Assembly (NCBI GenBank): GCA_051984675.1
Contig: JBPYFK010000184.1
Location: 1 to 64,000, forward strand
Direction of reading: 5' to 3'
Origin: JBPYFK01 sp051984675
Lineage (GTDB): Bacteria > Actinomycetota > Actinomycetes > Mycobacteriales > Pseudonocardiaceae
Length of the DNA: 64,000 bases
Numbering within the stretch: the first letter of the stretch is position 1; each line of letters opens with the position of its first letter. The translations under genes were made by a program, and so were the position numbers. The notes below the pieces were generated by a model, which saw nothing but the letters and a program-made list of their open reading frames with translations, was not told where the DNA came from and did no database searches. Below are positions 52,746 through 62,381 of this stretch, piece by piece.

Positions 52746-52892
52746 CCTCCGGTACAGGGCTCACGCCCACAACCGGAGGTCTCTCCCACCAGCGATCCAG
52801 GCACCCGGATCAGCCGGTCAGCGACACCGGGACGGTCGAAGAACGCCGTTCCGTGATGACGATGCCGCCGCGAAGGAATACTCCCCTCCACG
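52746..52892 (-). ncRNA. yybP-ykoY (Mn2+) riboswitch in the terC leader
   Basis: On the minus strand the leader contains GGAGGGGAGTATTCC, then CGGCATCGTCATCACGG, and finally GTGGGAGAGACCTCCGG, the three conserved blocks of the yybP-ykoY motif in the right order. The outer helix is GGAGG (52885-52889) with CCTCC (52775-52779). The same CCTCC belongs to CCTCCGGT (52772-52779), which is complementary to ACCGGAGG (52746-52753) that contains the terC ribosome site; a GGGC-GTGA-GCCC hairpin caps the loop. The two pairings exclude each other, so Mn2+ binding would free the ribosome site and turn translation on. Confidence 0.85.
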
Positions 52893-53119
52893 CTATGGCG
52901 AAGATTATCCCCGATGTCCACTATCTCGACCAGCCCGGGTGAGCAGCCACACAGCACGGCGACCGCGAGCCTCCCCTCCAGCCCTCGTCTCACCGTTATG
53001 ATCGACGATCACCGCATGCGGGGATGCGGGCGTCGGGGGCTCAAGAAGTAACAGAGTAGCCACGAAAGCAGATCCATGAGTCTCCGAATGATTGCTACTT
53101 CAATGCACCCCGCCGAACT

Positions 53120-56100
53120 ATGAATCCGCGACCGAGGTTTTCCCCTACTGTCGATGTTGTGTCCGTGTCTTCCGGCCGTAAGGGGCCCTCCACTCGCCGT
53201 AAGGGCTTTCTGGTCATCGCCGTGACCCTGGTGGCTCTCGTGATCGCCGCCGCCGGTCTGTGGGGCTCGACCACGGACACCCCCAGCCCACAACCGAGCC
53301 AGATCACCACCCGCCAGGCGCTCGTCGACGCGCTGGACGGCCCGGGCGGGCGGGACCGGGTGCAGATCGACGTGACGCTGTACGCGCCGGCCCAGACCCC
53401 GGCGCCGGCCATCCTGCTGGCCCACGGCTTCGGCGAGGACAAGAACAGCGTGTCCGGTGAGGCGAACGAGCTCGCCGCGCGCGGCTTCACGGTGCTGGCC
53501 TACTCGGCGCGCGGCTTCGGGCGCAGCACCGGCCAGATCGCGCTGAACTCGCCCGACTACGAGGTCGCCGACGCCCACCAGCTCATCGACTGGCTCTCGC
53601 GGCAGCCCGAGGTCGCCCGGGACGGCGAGAACGACCCGAAGATCGGGGTGACCGGCTCGTCCTACGGCGGCGCGCTCTCGCTCCTGCTCGCGGGCACCGA
53701 CCCGCGCGTGAAAGCGGTCGCGCCGGTGATGACCTACAACGACCTCGAACAGGCGCTTCTCCCCAACTCGTCTTCGGGGCAGCCCATACCGGCTCGTACG
53801 CCCGCACAGGGCACGTCCACCCCGGACGGGGTGTTCAAGCAGGGGTGGGCCGGATTGCTGTTCGCCAGCGGAGCGGGCGGAGGCGCCCCACACCGGGAAA
53901 TGCCAGAACCGGACCACGATGCCGGCGACGCTGCCCAGCCCACGCTCCCCGGAGGCGCTGGGCCGCCGGAGCCCGCGACGTGCGGCAACTTCCGTGCCGA
54001 AGTGTGCGCCGCCTACACCGAGGTCGCGCAGACCGGCAAGCCCAGCCCCGCGACCCTGAACCTGCTGGCCGCCGCGTCCCCGAAGAGCGTCACGCACAAC
54101 ATCAAGGCGCCGACGTTGCTGGTGCAGGGCGAGCGCGACAGCCTGTTCGGCCTGGACCAGGCGGACGCCAACGCCCGCCAGATCGCGGCGGCGGGCGCGA
54201 AGGTCAAGACCATCTGGTACCCCGGTGGCCACGACGGCTCTGGTCCCGGGCCGGCGATCCGCTCCCAGATCGCGGACTGGTTCGCCTACCACCTCGCGCC
54301 GCCCGGCCACGCGCCCGTGCCGGACCCGGGAACCGGGTTCGAGTACGTCATCGCAGGTCAACCCCAGCGCGACGGGAAGATCCCGGAGCACACCGTGGCG
54401 GCTGCCGGCTATCCCGGCCTGGGGTCGGGAACCGCGGAGCGGTCGTCGCTGCCTCTGCACGGCCCGGCCGCGCGTGTGATCAACCCGCCGGGTGGCGTCC
54501 CGGCTGCCACCAGCGCTATTCCCGGGGCCGGCAGCATCAGCAACTCGCGCTTCGGTGCCGGGATCGCCCACGACTTCCCCGGCCAGACGGCGGTGTTTCG
54601 CACCGATCCGCTCGGCAAGCAGATGCTGATCTCCGGTGTGTCCCAGGCACGGATCTCGGTCGCGGCCGTCCCCGGACAGCCGAACCCGGGAGACGCCGTG
54701 TTGTTCGCCAAGCTCTACGACGTCGGGGCCGACGGCGAGCGCACCCTGACCGGCAACGCCGTCTCCCCGCTGCGCGTCACCGACCTGCCACCGGACGGGA
54801 GCCCGGTCGAAACCAACGTCGCCCTACCGGGGGTCGTGCAACCGGTGGAAGCCGGGCACCACTTGGAGCTCGCGGTCACCACCACTGACCAGGCGTACCG
54901 CACGCCAACCACGCCAGCCGTCTACCGCGTCGGACTCGCTGGTGACAACGCGCTGTCGGTTCCCACCGTTGCGGGCACGTCGATCAACTCCAGCGCGGTT
55001 CCGGTACCCGCGCTGACCGGAATCGGTCTGATCCTCGCCGGCGCGCTGCTGGTGTGGCTGATCGCCGCCATCCGCCGCGGCCACGCGGACGACGCCGACC
55101 CCGACCTCGCGGACACGCCCCTGGTGTTCTCCCAGGTCGCCAAGTCCTACCCGGGCAGGCTCACGGCCGTCCGCGACCTGTCGATGCGGGTCGAACGCGG
55201 TCAGGTGGTCGGACTGCTCGGCCCGAACGGCGCGGGCAAGACCACGACCCTGCGGATGCTGCTGGGTCTGGTGCGCCCGTCACGCGGGGAGATTCGGGTG
55301 TTCGGCCATCGGGTGTTCTCCGGCGCCCCGGCGCTCTCCCGCATCGGGGCGTTCGTGGAAGGCCCGGGATTCCTGCCGCATCTGTCCGGCGTGAGCAACC
55401 TGCGGTCGTACTGGGCCGCCACCGGTCGTCCCTGGTCGGAGGCCAAGCTTGACGAGGTGCTGCGCATCGCCGGTCTGGGCAAGGCCGCGCGCCGCCGTGT
55501 CCGCACCTACAGCCGGGGCATGAAGCAGCGACTGTCGATCGCCCAAGCCATGCTGGGCATGCCTGATCTGCTGGTCCTGGACGAGCCGACCGACGCACTC
55601 GATCCCCCGCAGATCCGCCAGCTCCGCGACGTCCTCAGACGGTATGCCGAGACCGGCCGCAGTGTGCTGCTGTCCAGCCACCTGCTCTCCGAGGTGGAGC
55701 AGATCTGCACGCACGTGGTGGTGATGCACCTCGGCGAGGTGGTCGCCGAGGGCAGCGTGACCGACCTCGCCGCCGTCGACGGCCAGTTCACCTTCCGGGT
55801 CGACCAGCCCGGGCTGGCGGCGGAGTCGCTGCGGTCGCTGGAAGGCATCGGCGACGTGCGCGCCGACGGCGACCGCGTCCACGCCGACCTCGCCGGCCAC
55901 GCTCCCGCGGTGGCGGTCAACGTGCTCGTCGCATCGGGCGTCGCCATCAGCCAAATCAGCCCCCGCCGGAGACTGGAGGACGCATTCCTGCAGCTTGTCG
56001 GCCAGGATGATGATGCGGCGCCGAAGGCCGAGCACGGTGAGGATGCCGACGGTCACACCGGAACAGCCGAACCTGAGGGCGACCTTGGCGCCAACGACCT

Positions 56101-56350
56101 GGACGAGGGCGACCTGGGCGAGAGCGACCTTGAGGTGGCCTACGGAGATGCTCCGGCCCTCGATTCCGACGACCTCGACACCGCTGACGGCCTCGATGAC
56201 CTAGATGACCTCGGGCTGGATCACAGCGGTCTCGATGACGGCGGTCTCGATCACAACGGTCTCGGCGCCTCGGACATCGACTCGGCGAGCCTGAACACCA
56301 CTAACGGGACCCGTGCACTGGGGAGGAACGGTGAGCAACACCGACACTGA
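53120..56350 (+). CDS. Fusion: extracytoplasmic alpha/beta hydrolase plus ABC transporter ATPase
   Basis: A 1076-residue protein in four parts. Residues 29-47 are a membrane anchor. Residues 70-620 form an X-Pro dipeptidyl-peptidase/CocE-like alpha/beta hydrolase with Ser 181 in GVTGSSYGGALS, the Asp in VQGERDSLFGL and the His in YPGGHDGSGPG, followed by a jelly-roll-like region. About 632-655 is a second helix. From 672 an ABC ATPase follows: GPNGAGKTT (Lys 707), signature YSRGMKQRLSIAQ and Walker B LLVLDEPTDALDPPQ. The C-terminal 110 residues are Asp-rich repeats. The topology puts the hydrolase outside and the ATPase inside. It overlaps the permease gene by 20 bases, so the three functions form one machine. 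The substrate is unknown. The N-terminal start may lie a few codons downstream. Confidence 0.88.
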   Translation: MNPRPRFSPTVDVVSVSSGRKGPSTRRKGFLVIAVTLVALVIAAAGLWGSTTDTPSPQPSQITTRQALVDALDGPGGRDRVQIDVTLYAPAQTPAPAILLAHGFGEDKNSVSGEANELAARGFTVLAYSARGFGRSTGQIALNSPDYEVADAHQLIDWLSRQPEVARDGENDPKIGVTGSSYGGALSLLLAGTDPRVKAVAPVMTYNDLEQALLPNSSSGQPIPARTPAQGTSTPDGVFKQGWAGLLFASGAGGGAPHREMPEPDHDAGDAAQPTLPGGAGPPEPATCGNFRAEVCAAYTEVAQTGKPSPATLNLLAAASPKSVTHNIKAPTLLVQGERDSLFGLDQADANARQIAAAGAKVKTIWYPGGHDGSGPGPAIRSQIADWFAYHLAPPGHAPVPDPGTGFEYVIAGQPQRDGKIPEHTVAAAGYPGLGSGTAERSSLPLHGPAARVINPPGGVPAATSAIPGAGSISNSRFGAGIAHDFPGQTAVFRTDPLGKQMLISGVSQARISVAAVPGQPNPGDAVLFAKLYDVGADGERTLTGNAVSPLRVTDLPPDGSPVETNVALPGVVQPVEAGHHLELAVTTTDQAYRTPTTPAVYRVGLAGDNALSVPTVAGTSINSSAVPVPALTGIGLILAGALLVWLIAAIRRGHADDADPDLADTPLVFSQVAKSYPGRLTAVRDLSMRVERGQVVGLLGPNGAGKTTTLRMLLGLVRPSRGEIRVFGHRVFSGAPALSRIGAFVEGPGFLPHLSGVSNLRSYWAATGRPWSEAKLDEVLRIAGLGKAARRRVRTYSRGMKQRLSIAQAMLGMPDLLVLDEPTDALDPPQIRQLRDVLRRYAETGRSVLLSSHLLSEVEQICTHVVVMHLGEVVAEGSVTDLAAVDGQFTFRVDQPGLAAESLRSLEGIGDVRADGDRVHADLAGHAPAVAVNVLVASGVAISQISPRRRLEDAFLQLVGQDDDAAPKAEHGEDADGHTGTAEPEGDLGANDLDEGDLGESDLEVAYGDAPALDSDDLDTADGLDDLDDLGLDHSGLDDGGLDHNGLGASDIDSASLNTTNGTRALGRNGEQHRH

Positions 56351-57248
56351 GCGGGACGCGAAGTCGTCACTCGAAGACTCCCCCCGACTCGACCCGCAGT
56401 CGTCGGACGGCAGCGCCTACGGCTACCGCCCGGGCCGGACGCTGCCGCTGCGCGTCGAGTTGCGTAGGCAGGCCAGCCGGCGGCGCACGGTGCTGACACT
56501 GCTGTTCCTGGCGGTGCTCCCGATCCTGTTGCTGGTCGCGTTCCAGTCCGGCGGGCACGTCGGCGGGCGGGGCAGCTCGCGCAACCTGGCGGACATCGCG
56601 ACGTCCAGCGGCCTGAACTTCACGGTGTTCACGCTGTATGCAGCCACCGACTTCCTGCTCGTCGTGGTGGTGGCGCTGTTCTTCGGTGACACGGTCTCCG
56701 GCGAAGCTTCCTGGTCGAGCCTGAAGTACCTGCTGGCAGCCCCTATACCGCGGTCCCGCCTGCTACGGCAGAAGGCGCTCGTCGCCGCCGTCCTGTCGGT
56801 GGTCGCACTTGCCTTGCTGGCGGCGGTCGCGCTCGCCGCCGGCACGTACTGGTACGGGCACGGGGACCTCCTGACCCCGACCGGCGAGGCACTGCCGCTG
56901 GTCTCGGGCCTGCTCCGGCTCGCGGTCGCGGTCGGCTACATGGCGGTCCAACTGTCCTGGATCGCCGGCCTCGCCTTGTGGTGGAGTGTCTCGACGGACG
57001 CGCCCCTCGGCGCGGTCGGCGGGGCGGTCCTGGTGTCCATCCTGTCCCAGATCCTCGACCAGATCACCGCACTGGGTGACCTCCGAACGTACCTGCCGAC
57101 GCATTACGCCCTCAGCTGGACCGACCTGCTCACCAGCGACATCGACTGGACCAGCCTCGCCAACGGCGCCTTCTCGGCGCTGGCGTACGCGACCGCGTTC
57201 ATCGTGTTGGCGGTCCTGCGCTTCCGCACGAAGGACATCACGACCTGA
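56331..57248 (+). CDS. ABC transporter permease (ABC-2 type)
   Basis: A 305-residue membrane protein with six helices after a 45-residue hydrophilic start. The GTG at 56331 follows GGGAGGAAC closely and lies inside the end of the fusion gene. Features are an RRQASRRRTVLTLLFLAVLPILLL first helix, FFGDTVSGEASWSSLKYLLAAPIPRSRLLRQK (the cytoplasmic loop that contacts the ATPase) and paired helices near the C-terminus. It is the membrane partner of the ATPase domain at 672-880 of the fusion protein, with which it likely forms a dimeric exporter. The cargo is unknown; a peptide or lipid processed by the outer hydrolase would be logical. Confidence 0.88.
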   Translation: MSNTDTERDAKSSLEDSPRLDPQSSDGSAYGYRPGRTLPLRVELRRQASRRRTVLTLLFLAVLPILLLVAFQSGGHVGGRGSSRNLADIATSSGLNFTVFTLYAATDFLLVVVVALFFGDTVSGEASWSSLKYLLAAPIPRSRLLRQKALVAAVLSVVALALLAAVALAAGTYWYGHGDLLTPTGEALPLVSGLLRLAVAVGYMAVQLSWIAGLALWWSVSTDAPLGAVGGAVLVSILSQILDQITALGDLRTYLPTHYALSWTDLLTSDIDWTSLANGAFSALAYATAFIVLAVLRFRTKDITT

Positions 57249-57276
57249 GGGACATCACGACCTGAGCGACCGGTGG

Positions 57277-57591
57277 TCAGGTCGCGGCACCCTGGCCGCC
57301 GGTTGAACCACCACCCTCGCCACCGGGCGGCCCTCCATGCAGGTCATCCCGCCTGCGGCGGAACTCGTCCTCGTCGATCTCCCCTGCGGCATACCGGCGG
57401 CGGAGTATCGCTTCAGCCTCGTCCGCACCGCGACCGGCACCCTTGTGGTGCCTCGGACCGGACAGGAACAACACGCGGATGAACCAGATGATGGCCAGGA
57501 TGATCAGTACGAGTAGCCCCAGGGTGACCAGAGTCCAGAGGAAGATCCCAAACCCGAAGCCAGCTCCGTAGTGGTGCATCATCGCCGGCAC
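57277..57591 (-). CDS. Small SHOCT-domain membrane protein
   Basis: A 104-residue protein with a single helix (about residues 15-42, LWTLVTLGLLVLIILAIIWF) and a C-terminal SHOCT segment, EAEAILRRRYAAGEIDEDEFRRRRDDL, at about residues 59-85, then a Gly-rich tail. SHOCT segments are short oligomerisation helices. ATG codons at 57591 and 57582 can both start it; GGGAGG precedes. It is convergent with the ABC permease. The role is unknown. Confidence 0.8.
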   Translation of the reverse strand: MPAMMHHYGAGFGFGIFLWTLVTLGLLVLIILAIIWFIRVLFLSGPRHHKGAGRGADEAEAILRRRYAAGEIDEDEFRRRRDDLHGGPPGGEGGGSTGGQGAAT

Positions 57592-57818
57592 CTCCCCTCA
57601 CGAGCCTGGAACAGCTCCGTGCCCAGCCTCTAGCAGCCAATTTAGACCTGACGAGTTCCGCCGGGTAGGGCAGTAAGCTGAAGAGTCGCTGGGAAAACGG
57701 GCAGTGGTGTTGACCGATGGGCAACCCTTCGTGCCCTGGGGTGGTTGTGCCGAAACACCGGCGCGACCTGCGGCTTCGGCTGCACCAGGAACGCGACCAT
57801 GGCGACTCCGCATTCGGC

Positions 57819-57886
57819 GCTCCCAGCGTTCCGGGGCTCCCAGCGTCCCGGTGCTCCCAGCGTCCCGGTGCTCCCAGCGCCCCGGG
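57819..57886. repeat. Four tandem 17-bp repeats
   Basis: The unit is GCTCCCAGCGTCCCGGT, with copies starting at 57819, 57836, 57853 and 57870; the outer two diverge at three positions. There are no spacers, so it is not a CRISPR. It lies in an 867-base stretch (57592-58458) without intact genes. Confidence 0.9.
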
Positions 57887-57926
57887 CTCACGCCTGCCTG
57901 CCATTACTCACAGCCCGAGGGAAGAC

Positions 57927-58010
57927 ATGTCGCGACCAGATCCAACCGTCAGGGGCCAGGAACTCGGCGAAGAACTCCGCGCGATACGCGAAGCTGCCGG
58001 GTTGACCATC
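57927..58010 (+). pseudogene. Start of an XRE-family (DUF5753-type) regulator, truncated
   Basis: From an ATG with GAGGGA upstream the frame reads MSRPDPTVRGQELGEELRAI and then REAAGLTI, the standard opening of actinomycete XRE/DUF5753 regulators. After residue 28 the family sequence (normally the HTH) stops and unrelated DNA follows, which belongs to the 13E12 remnant on the other strand. Only the first coding fragment survives. Confidence 0.6.
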
Positions 58011-58026
58011 CACCCGATCTTGGTGA

Positions 58027-58382
58027 TCAGTGTGCAACCTCAAGCCAGGTGGAGGTCAATTGGCAGCGCAGGCGACATCCCACCCGATCCGAACGGGAAT
58101 CGGGCATGCAGCGGGACGACTTCATTCCTATCTGGTGAAGTCGAAGGTGTGCCAGTCGCATCTGCTGCAACCACGCTCGCGTGCTGCGCGCCCCGTCACG
58201 CACGGCCAGCCCTCGCCGGTCGGCCTCGGCGATGACCGGCACCTGCACGGCCATCAGCAGCCGCATCGCCGTTTCCAGCTCCCGGATTACGTCGCCAACC
58301 TCGGCACCGTCGAGCGCGTGCCGTCGGGCTACTCCGCCATCTCACGGAACAGCCCCAACACAGACCACACATCCACGCTCAT
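58027..58382 (-). pseudogene. Remnant of a 13E12-type (DUF222/HNH) protein
   Basis: On the minus strand a start MSVDVWSVLGLFREMAE runs into a TAG stop. After a frame change the sequence continues HALDGAEVGDVIRELETAMR and then LLMAVQVPVIAEADRRGLAV, followed by RDGARSTRAWLQQM. That is the N-terminal DUF222 region of REP13E12 HNH-endonuclease-like proteins. The remaining 300-odd residues and the HNH motif are absent. A repetitive family of this kind is often found as debris in actinobacterial genomes. Confidence 0.65.
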
Positions 58383-58458
58383 GATCCCAGCATGACCGGG
58401 TCACAACCCCCCGTCATCACCCAAAAAGGGAACAAGGGTTCGAAGCGGCCGAAGGGGT

Positions 58459-59403
58459 CTAGGCCGCCACCGACAACCGATCCAGGCGTTCCGGCTGGGG
58501 CCACTTGACGTTCGTGGCCCACCCCGCCTTCTCGAACAGCCAGATCACCCGGGCCGAGATGTCGATCTGCCCCCGTTTGACCCCGTGCCGCGCGCAGGTC
58601 GGGTCGGCGTGGTGCAGGTTGTGCCAGGACTCGCCCATGCTCAGGACCGCCAGCGGCCAGAAGTTCGCCGCCTTGTCCCGACTACGAAACGGCCGATCCC
58701 CGATCATGTGGCAAATGGAATTCACCGACCACGTCACGTGGTGCAGGAAGGCCACGCGTACCAACCCAGCCCAGAAGAACGCCGTGAGCGCACCCCACCA
58801 AGTCCCGGTTACCAGCCCGCCCATCAATGCCGGAAGGGCCAGCGTCAGAGCCGTCAGCGGGCCGAACAGCCGGTGGACAAGGCGAATATCCCGATCCGCG
58901 AGCAAGTCGGGCGCGAAGCGCTCCTGGTTCGTCAGGTCCCGCTCGAAAAGCCAACCCATATGCGCGTGCCAGAAGCCGCGCGCCAAGGCCGCCGGGGACG
59001 ACCCGAACGCCCAAGGCGAGTGCGGATCGCCTTCGGAGTCCGAAAAGGCGTGATGTCTGCGGTGGTCCGCCACCCAATGCAGGATCGGCCCCTGAACCGC
59101 CATGCTCCCGGCGACCGCGAGCGCGATGCGCAGCCACCGACGAGCACGGAACGAACCGTGCGTGAAGTAGCGGTGAAACCCGACCGTCACGCCAAGAATC
59201 GTGAAGGCGTACCAGCCAACCGCGAGCACGACATCGGACCAGCGCAGTCCCCATCCCCACAACGCTGGGACCGAAGCGACCAGCGCCAGGAACGGGCCGA
59301 TGATGAAGACGTACACGGAGAGGTGCGGAGCCAGCGGGCGCTTGCCGGCGAACATCGGCTTCGCGCCTGGCCTGCCGGCCTGGGAGGCTGCTGTGGTCGT
59401 CAC
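58459..59403 (-). CDS. Acyl-CoA (delta-9 type) fatty acid desaturase
   Basis: A membrane di-iron desaturase of about 314 residues. The three His boxes are HRYFTH, HRRHH and HNLHH, and four helices lie around them. GVTVGFHRYFTHGSFRA and ILHWVADHRRHHAFSDSEGDPHSPW are typical of the stearoyl-CoA/DesA3-type family. The start is uncertain: I give the GTG at 59403 (VTTTAASQAGRPGAKPM), while a longer frame to 59442 is open, and no clear ribosome site favours either. It lies 80 bases downstream of uvrB on the same strand. It introduces a double bond into saturated acyl-CoA, with ferredoxin or an oxidoreductase as electron donor. Confidence 0.9.
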   Translation of the reverse strand: MTTTAASQAGRPGAKPMFAGKRPLAPHLSVYVFIIGPFLALVASVPALWGWGLRWSDVVLAVGWYAFTILGVTVGFHRYFTHGSFRARRWLRIALAVAGSMAVQGPILHWVADHRRHHAFSDSEGDPHSPWAFGSSPAALARGFWHAHMGWLFERDLTNQERFAPDLLADRDIRLVHRLFGPLTALTLALPALMGGLVTGTWWGALTAFFWAGLVRVAFLHHVTWSVNSICHMIGDRPFRSRDKAANFWPLAVLSMGESWHNLHHADPTCARHGVKRGQIDISARVIWLFEKAGWATNVKWPQPERLDRLSVAA

Positions 59404-59483
59404 ACACGCAGGTATACCGAACCGAAGCGCACGCGCCACCACCGCGCGACCAACCGCAGCTCACAGACCGGTGAACAGCGGGC

Positions 59484-61643
59484 TCACTCGATACCGGCAG
59501 CGTCCATGCCACGCAGCTCCTTCTTCAGGTCGTGGATCTCGTCGCGCAGCCGTGCCGCCAGCTCGAACTGCAGCTCCCTCGCGGCGCTCATCATCTGGTC
59601 GTTGAGCTGCTGCACCAGATCAGCGAGTTCGGCCCGTGGCATGGACTTGATGTCGCGGTCTTCCAGCACGCCGGCCGCACCCCGGGTCGCTTCGCCGCTT
59701 GGCTTCTTCCCGCGCGAGACGTTCCGCCCGGAGCCACCGACCGGCACGCTCTCCTCGGTGTCCTCGGCTTCGCTGTAGACCCGATCCAGGATGTCCGCGA
59801 TCTGCTTGCGCAGCGGTTGCGGGTCGATGCCGCGCTCTTCGTTGTACGCGATCTGCTTGGCACGGCGCCGGTTCGTCTCGTCGATGGCGTGTCGCATCGA
59901 GTCCGTGACCGTGTCCGCGTACATGTGCACTTGGCCAGAGACGTTCCGCGCTGCACGCCCGATGGTCTGGATCAGGCTCGTGCCCGAACGCAGGAATCCT
60001 TCCTTATCGGCGTCCAAAATGGACACGAGTGACACCTCGGGCAGGTCCAACCCCTCCCGCAGCAGGTTGATGCCGATCAGCACGTCGTACTCGCCCAGCC
60101 GCAGCTGCCGCAACAGCTCCACGCGGCGCAGGGTGTCCACTTCGGAGTGCAGGTAGCGCACCCGGATACCGAGTTCCAGCAGGTAGTCGGTCAGGTCCTC
60201 GGCCATCTTCTTGGTCAGCGTGGTGACCAGCACCCGCTCGTCGCGCTTCGCCCGCTCGCGGATCTCGCCGACCAGATCGTCGATCTGGCCTTCCGTCGGC
60301 TTGACGACCACCTCGGGGTCCACCAGCCCGGTCGGCCGGATCACCTGTTCGACGAACTCCCCGCCGGACCGCGCCATCTCGTACGGCCCGGGCGTGGCCG
60401 ACAGGTACACCGTCTGGCCGATCCGGTCGGAGAACTCCTCCCAGGTCAGCGGGCGGTTGTCCAGCGCGCTGGGCAGCCGGAAGCCGTGCTCGACCAGGGT
60501 GCGCTTGCGGGAGGCGTCCCCCTCGTACATTCCGCCTATCTGCGGGACCGTGTAGTGCGACTCGTCGATGACCAGCAGGAAGTCGTCCGGGAAGTAGTCC
60601 AGCAGCGTCGCCGGAGCCGATCCGGCCTCGCGGCCGTCGATGTGTCGCGAGTAGTTCTCGATTCCCGAGCAGAAGCCGACCTGGCGCATCATCTCGATGT
60701 CGTAGTGCGTGCGCATCCGCAGCCGCTGCGCCTCGAGCAGCTTGTTCTGCTTCTCCAGCTTGGCCAACTGCTCGTCCAGTTCGGCCTCGATGCCACGGAT
60801 CGCCTTCTCCATCCGCTCCGGTCCGGCCACGTAGTGCGTGGCCGGGAAGATCCGCAGGTCCTCGACCTCCTCGACGGCTTCACCGGTCAGCGGGTGCAGG
60901 TAGTACAGGCGGTCGATCTCGTCGCCGAAGAACTCGATGCGCACCGCAAGTTCCTCGTAGGCGGGAATGACCTCCACGGTGTCGCCACGGACGCGGAAGG
61001 TGCCCCGGGCGAACGCGATGTCGTTGCGCTGGTACTGCACGTCCACCAGCGCCCGCAGGAAGACGTCCCGGTCGACCTCGCCGCCGACCTTCAGCTCGAT
61101 GGATCGGTCCAGATACGACTGGGGCGTACCGAGGCCGTAGATGCAGGACACGGACGAGACGACGACCACGTCCCGGCGGCTGAGCAGGTTCGAGGTCGCC
61201 GAGTGGCGCAGCCGTTCGACATCCTCGTTGATCGAGGAGTCCTTCTCGATGTAGGTGTCGGTCTGCGGGACGTACGCCTCGGGTTGGTAGTAGTCGTAGT
61301 AGCTGACGAAGTACTCGACGGCGTTGTCCGGGAAGAACCCGCGCAGCTCGTTGGCGATCTGGGCGGCGAGCGTCTTGTTCGGCTCCAGCACCAGCGTGGG
61401 GCGCTGGACGCGTTCGATCAACCACGCGGTGGTGGCCGACTTGCCGGTCCCGGTCGCGCCGAGCAGCACGACGTCCGTCTCCCCGGCGTTGATCCGGCGT
61501 TCCAGGTCGGCGATGGCCTGCGGCTGGTCACCGGCCGGCTGGTAGTCGCTGACCACCCGGAACCGGCTGTCCTTGCGCGGGATGTCGCTGACCGGACGGA
61601 ACTCGGAATGCGCCAGTACCGGGCGCTCGGTCGCAAAAGCCAC
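59484..61643 (-). CDS. uvrB: Excinuclease ABC subunit B
   Basis: A 719-residue UvrB, the damage-verifying helicase-like subunit of nucleotide excision repair. The start is the GTG at 61643, giving [20 protein letters not shown]. Walker A is GATGTGKSA (62-69). The beta-hairpin that clamps DNA is in [19 protein letters not shown] [20 protein letters not shown], and the DEAD-like box is [13 protein letters not shown]. The helicase C-domain reads [18 protein letters not shown] and [14 protein letters not shown]. The UVR domain at the C-terminus ([24 protein letters not shown]) binds UvrC. No LexA box was found upstream. coaE, at the right edge, is its usual actinobacterial neighbour. Confidence 0.97.
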   Translation of the reverse strand: MAFATERPVLAHSEFRPVSDIPRKDSRFRVVSDYQPAGDQPQAIADLERRINAGETDVVLLGATGTGKSATTAWLIERVQRPTLVLEPNKTLAAQIANELRGFFPDNAVEYFVSYYDYYQPEAYVPQTDTYIEKDSSINEDVERLRHSATSNLLSRRDVVVVSSVSCIYGLGTPQSYLDRSIELKVGGEVDRDVFLRALVDVQYQRNDIAFARGTFRVRGDTVEVIPAYEELAVRIEFFGDEIDRLYYLHPLTGEAVEEVEDLRIFPATHYVAGPERMEKAIRGIEAELDEQLAKLEKQNKLLEAQRLRMRTHYDIEMMRQVGFCSGIENYSRHIDGREAGSAPATLLDYFPDDFLLVIDESHYTVPQIGGMYEGDASRKRTLVEHGFRLPSALDNRPLTWEEFSDRIGQTVYLSATPGPYEMARSGGEFVEQVIRPTGLVDPEVVVKPTEGQIDDLVGEIRERAKRDERVLVTTLTKKMAEDLTDYLLELGIRVRYLHSEVDTLRRVELLRQLRLGEYDVLIGINLLREGLDLPEVSLVSILDADKEGFLRSGTSLIQTIGRAARNVSGQVHMYADTVTDSMRHAIDETNRRRAKQIAYNEERGIDPQPLRKQIADILDRVYSEAEDTEESVPVGGSGRNVSRGKKPSGEATRGAAGVLEDRDIKSMPRAELADLVQQLNDQMMSAARELQFELAARLRDEIHDLKKELRGMDAAGIE

Positions 61644-61841
61644 GCCTTCGAGGGTAGGAGGTGGCCCTGACGTTCTGCGAGCACATCGGCCAGCCCCCGG
61701 TCCGCCGCTGCCGAGGCGGGACGCCAGGAGGTAAACACCGAAAACTGGCGTGGTCTGAGAAATGAGCTGGTAAGGGGTGGTGCTCAAGGTGGTTCCAGCG
61801 CCAATAATGGAATGGTCGGCTCATGTCCTGGAGGTGGTGTG

Positions 61842-62285
61842 ATGTCGACTGGCAGTATGCCCATCGCCGGGCATCCAGACCTTGCCGAGATGCGCGCACG
61901 GTACGAGCGGGCCGCGGAGACGGCAACGGCTCAGGTTGCCGATGGCGTCGTCGTTCTGGCCGGGCTGTTCGTGGCGCTGTCCCCGTGGATCGCGGGTTTC
62001 AGCGCACGGACTCCTTCACTGGCGGTGAACAACCTGGTCACCGGCCTGGCCATCGGGGTGTTGGGGCTGTCGTTCGCGACGGCCTTCCACCGGACCCACG
62101 GCATCGCGTGGACCTGCCCACTGCTCGGCGTGTGGTCCATCGTTTCTGTGTTCGTCATCAGCGGGACCGTGATCACCACCAGCACGGTGCTGTGCAACGT
62201 GATCGGCGGTGCGGTCGCGCTGGTCGCCGGCCTGGGTGCCATGGCACCGGCGATGTCACCAGCGGCGCGAGGCCGCCAAACGTAA
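61842..62285 (+). CDS. SPW-repeat membrane protein
   Basis: A 147-residue protein with four helices. The ATG at 61842 has GGAGG 7 bases upstream. The hydrophilic start (HPDLAEMRARYERAAETATAQ) is followed by VVVLAGLFVALSPWIAGFSA, which carries the SPW motif, and VNNLVTGLAIGVLGLSFA, which is the matching second half. The second pair of helices repeats the pattern less clearly. SPW proteins are common in actinobacteria and rhizobia without assigned function. Confidence 0.85.
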   Translation: MSTGSMPIAGHPDLAEMRARYERAAETATAQVADGVVVLAGLFVALSPWIAGFSARTPSLAVNNLVTGLAIGVLGLSFATAFHRTHGIAWTCPLLGVWSIVSVFVISGTVITTSTVLCNVIGGAVALVAGLGAMAPAMSPAARGRQT

Positions 62286-62381
62286 CCGAGAGGCACCGCG
62301 AAATATTGGGAGGATGAGCGAAAGGTGGGCGCGACGCCGCAGAGGGTGGGCGTCGCGCCCGTTCACGCATAGGGTGGGGCT

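Noticed and set aside
53009..54571. A 520-codon minus-strand frame opposite the hydrolase domain.
   Set aside because: The composition is that of a shadow frame, and the plus strand has the catalytic triad in the right order.
57819..57886. A possible CRISPR array.
   Set aside because: Four 17-bp units are directly joined without spacers, and no cas gene is nearby.
61644..61841. A LexA (SOS) box upstream of uvrB.
   Set aside because: No GAAC-N4-GTTC or close variant was found in this stretch.
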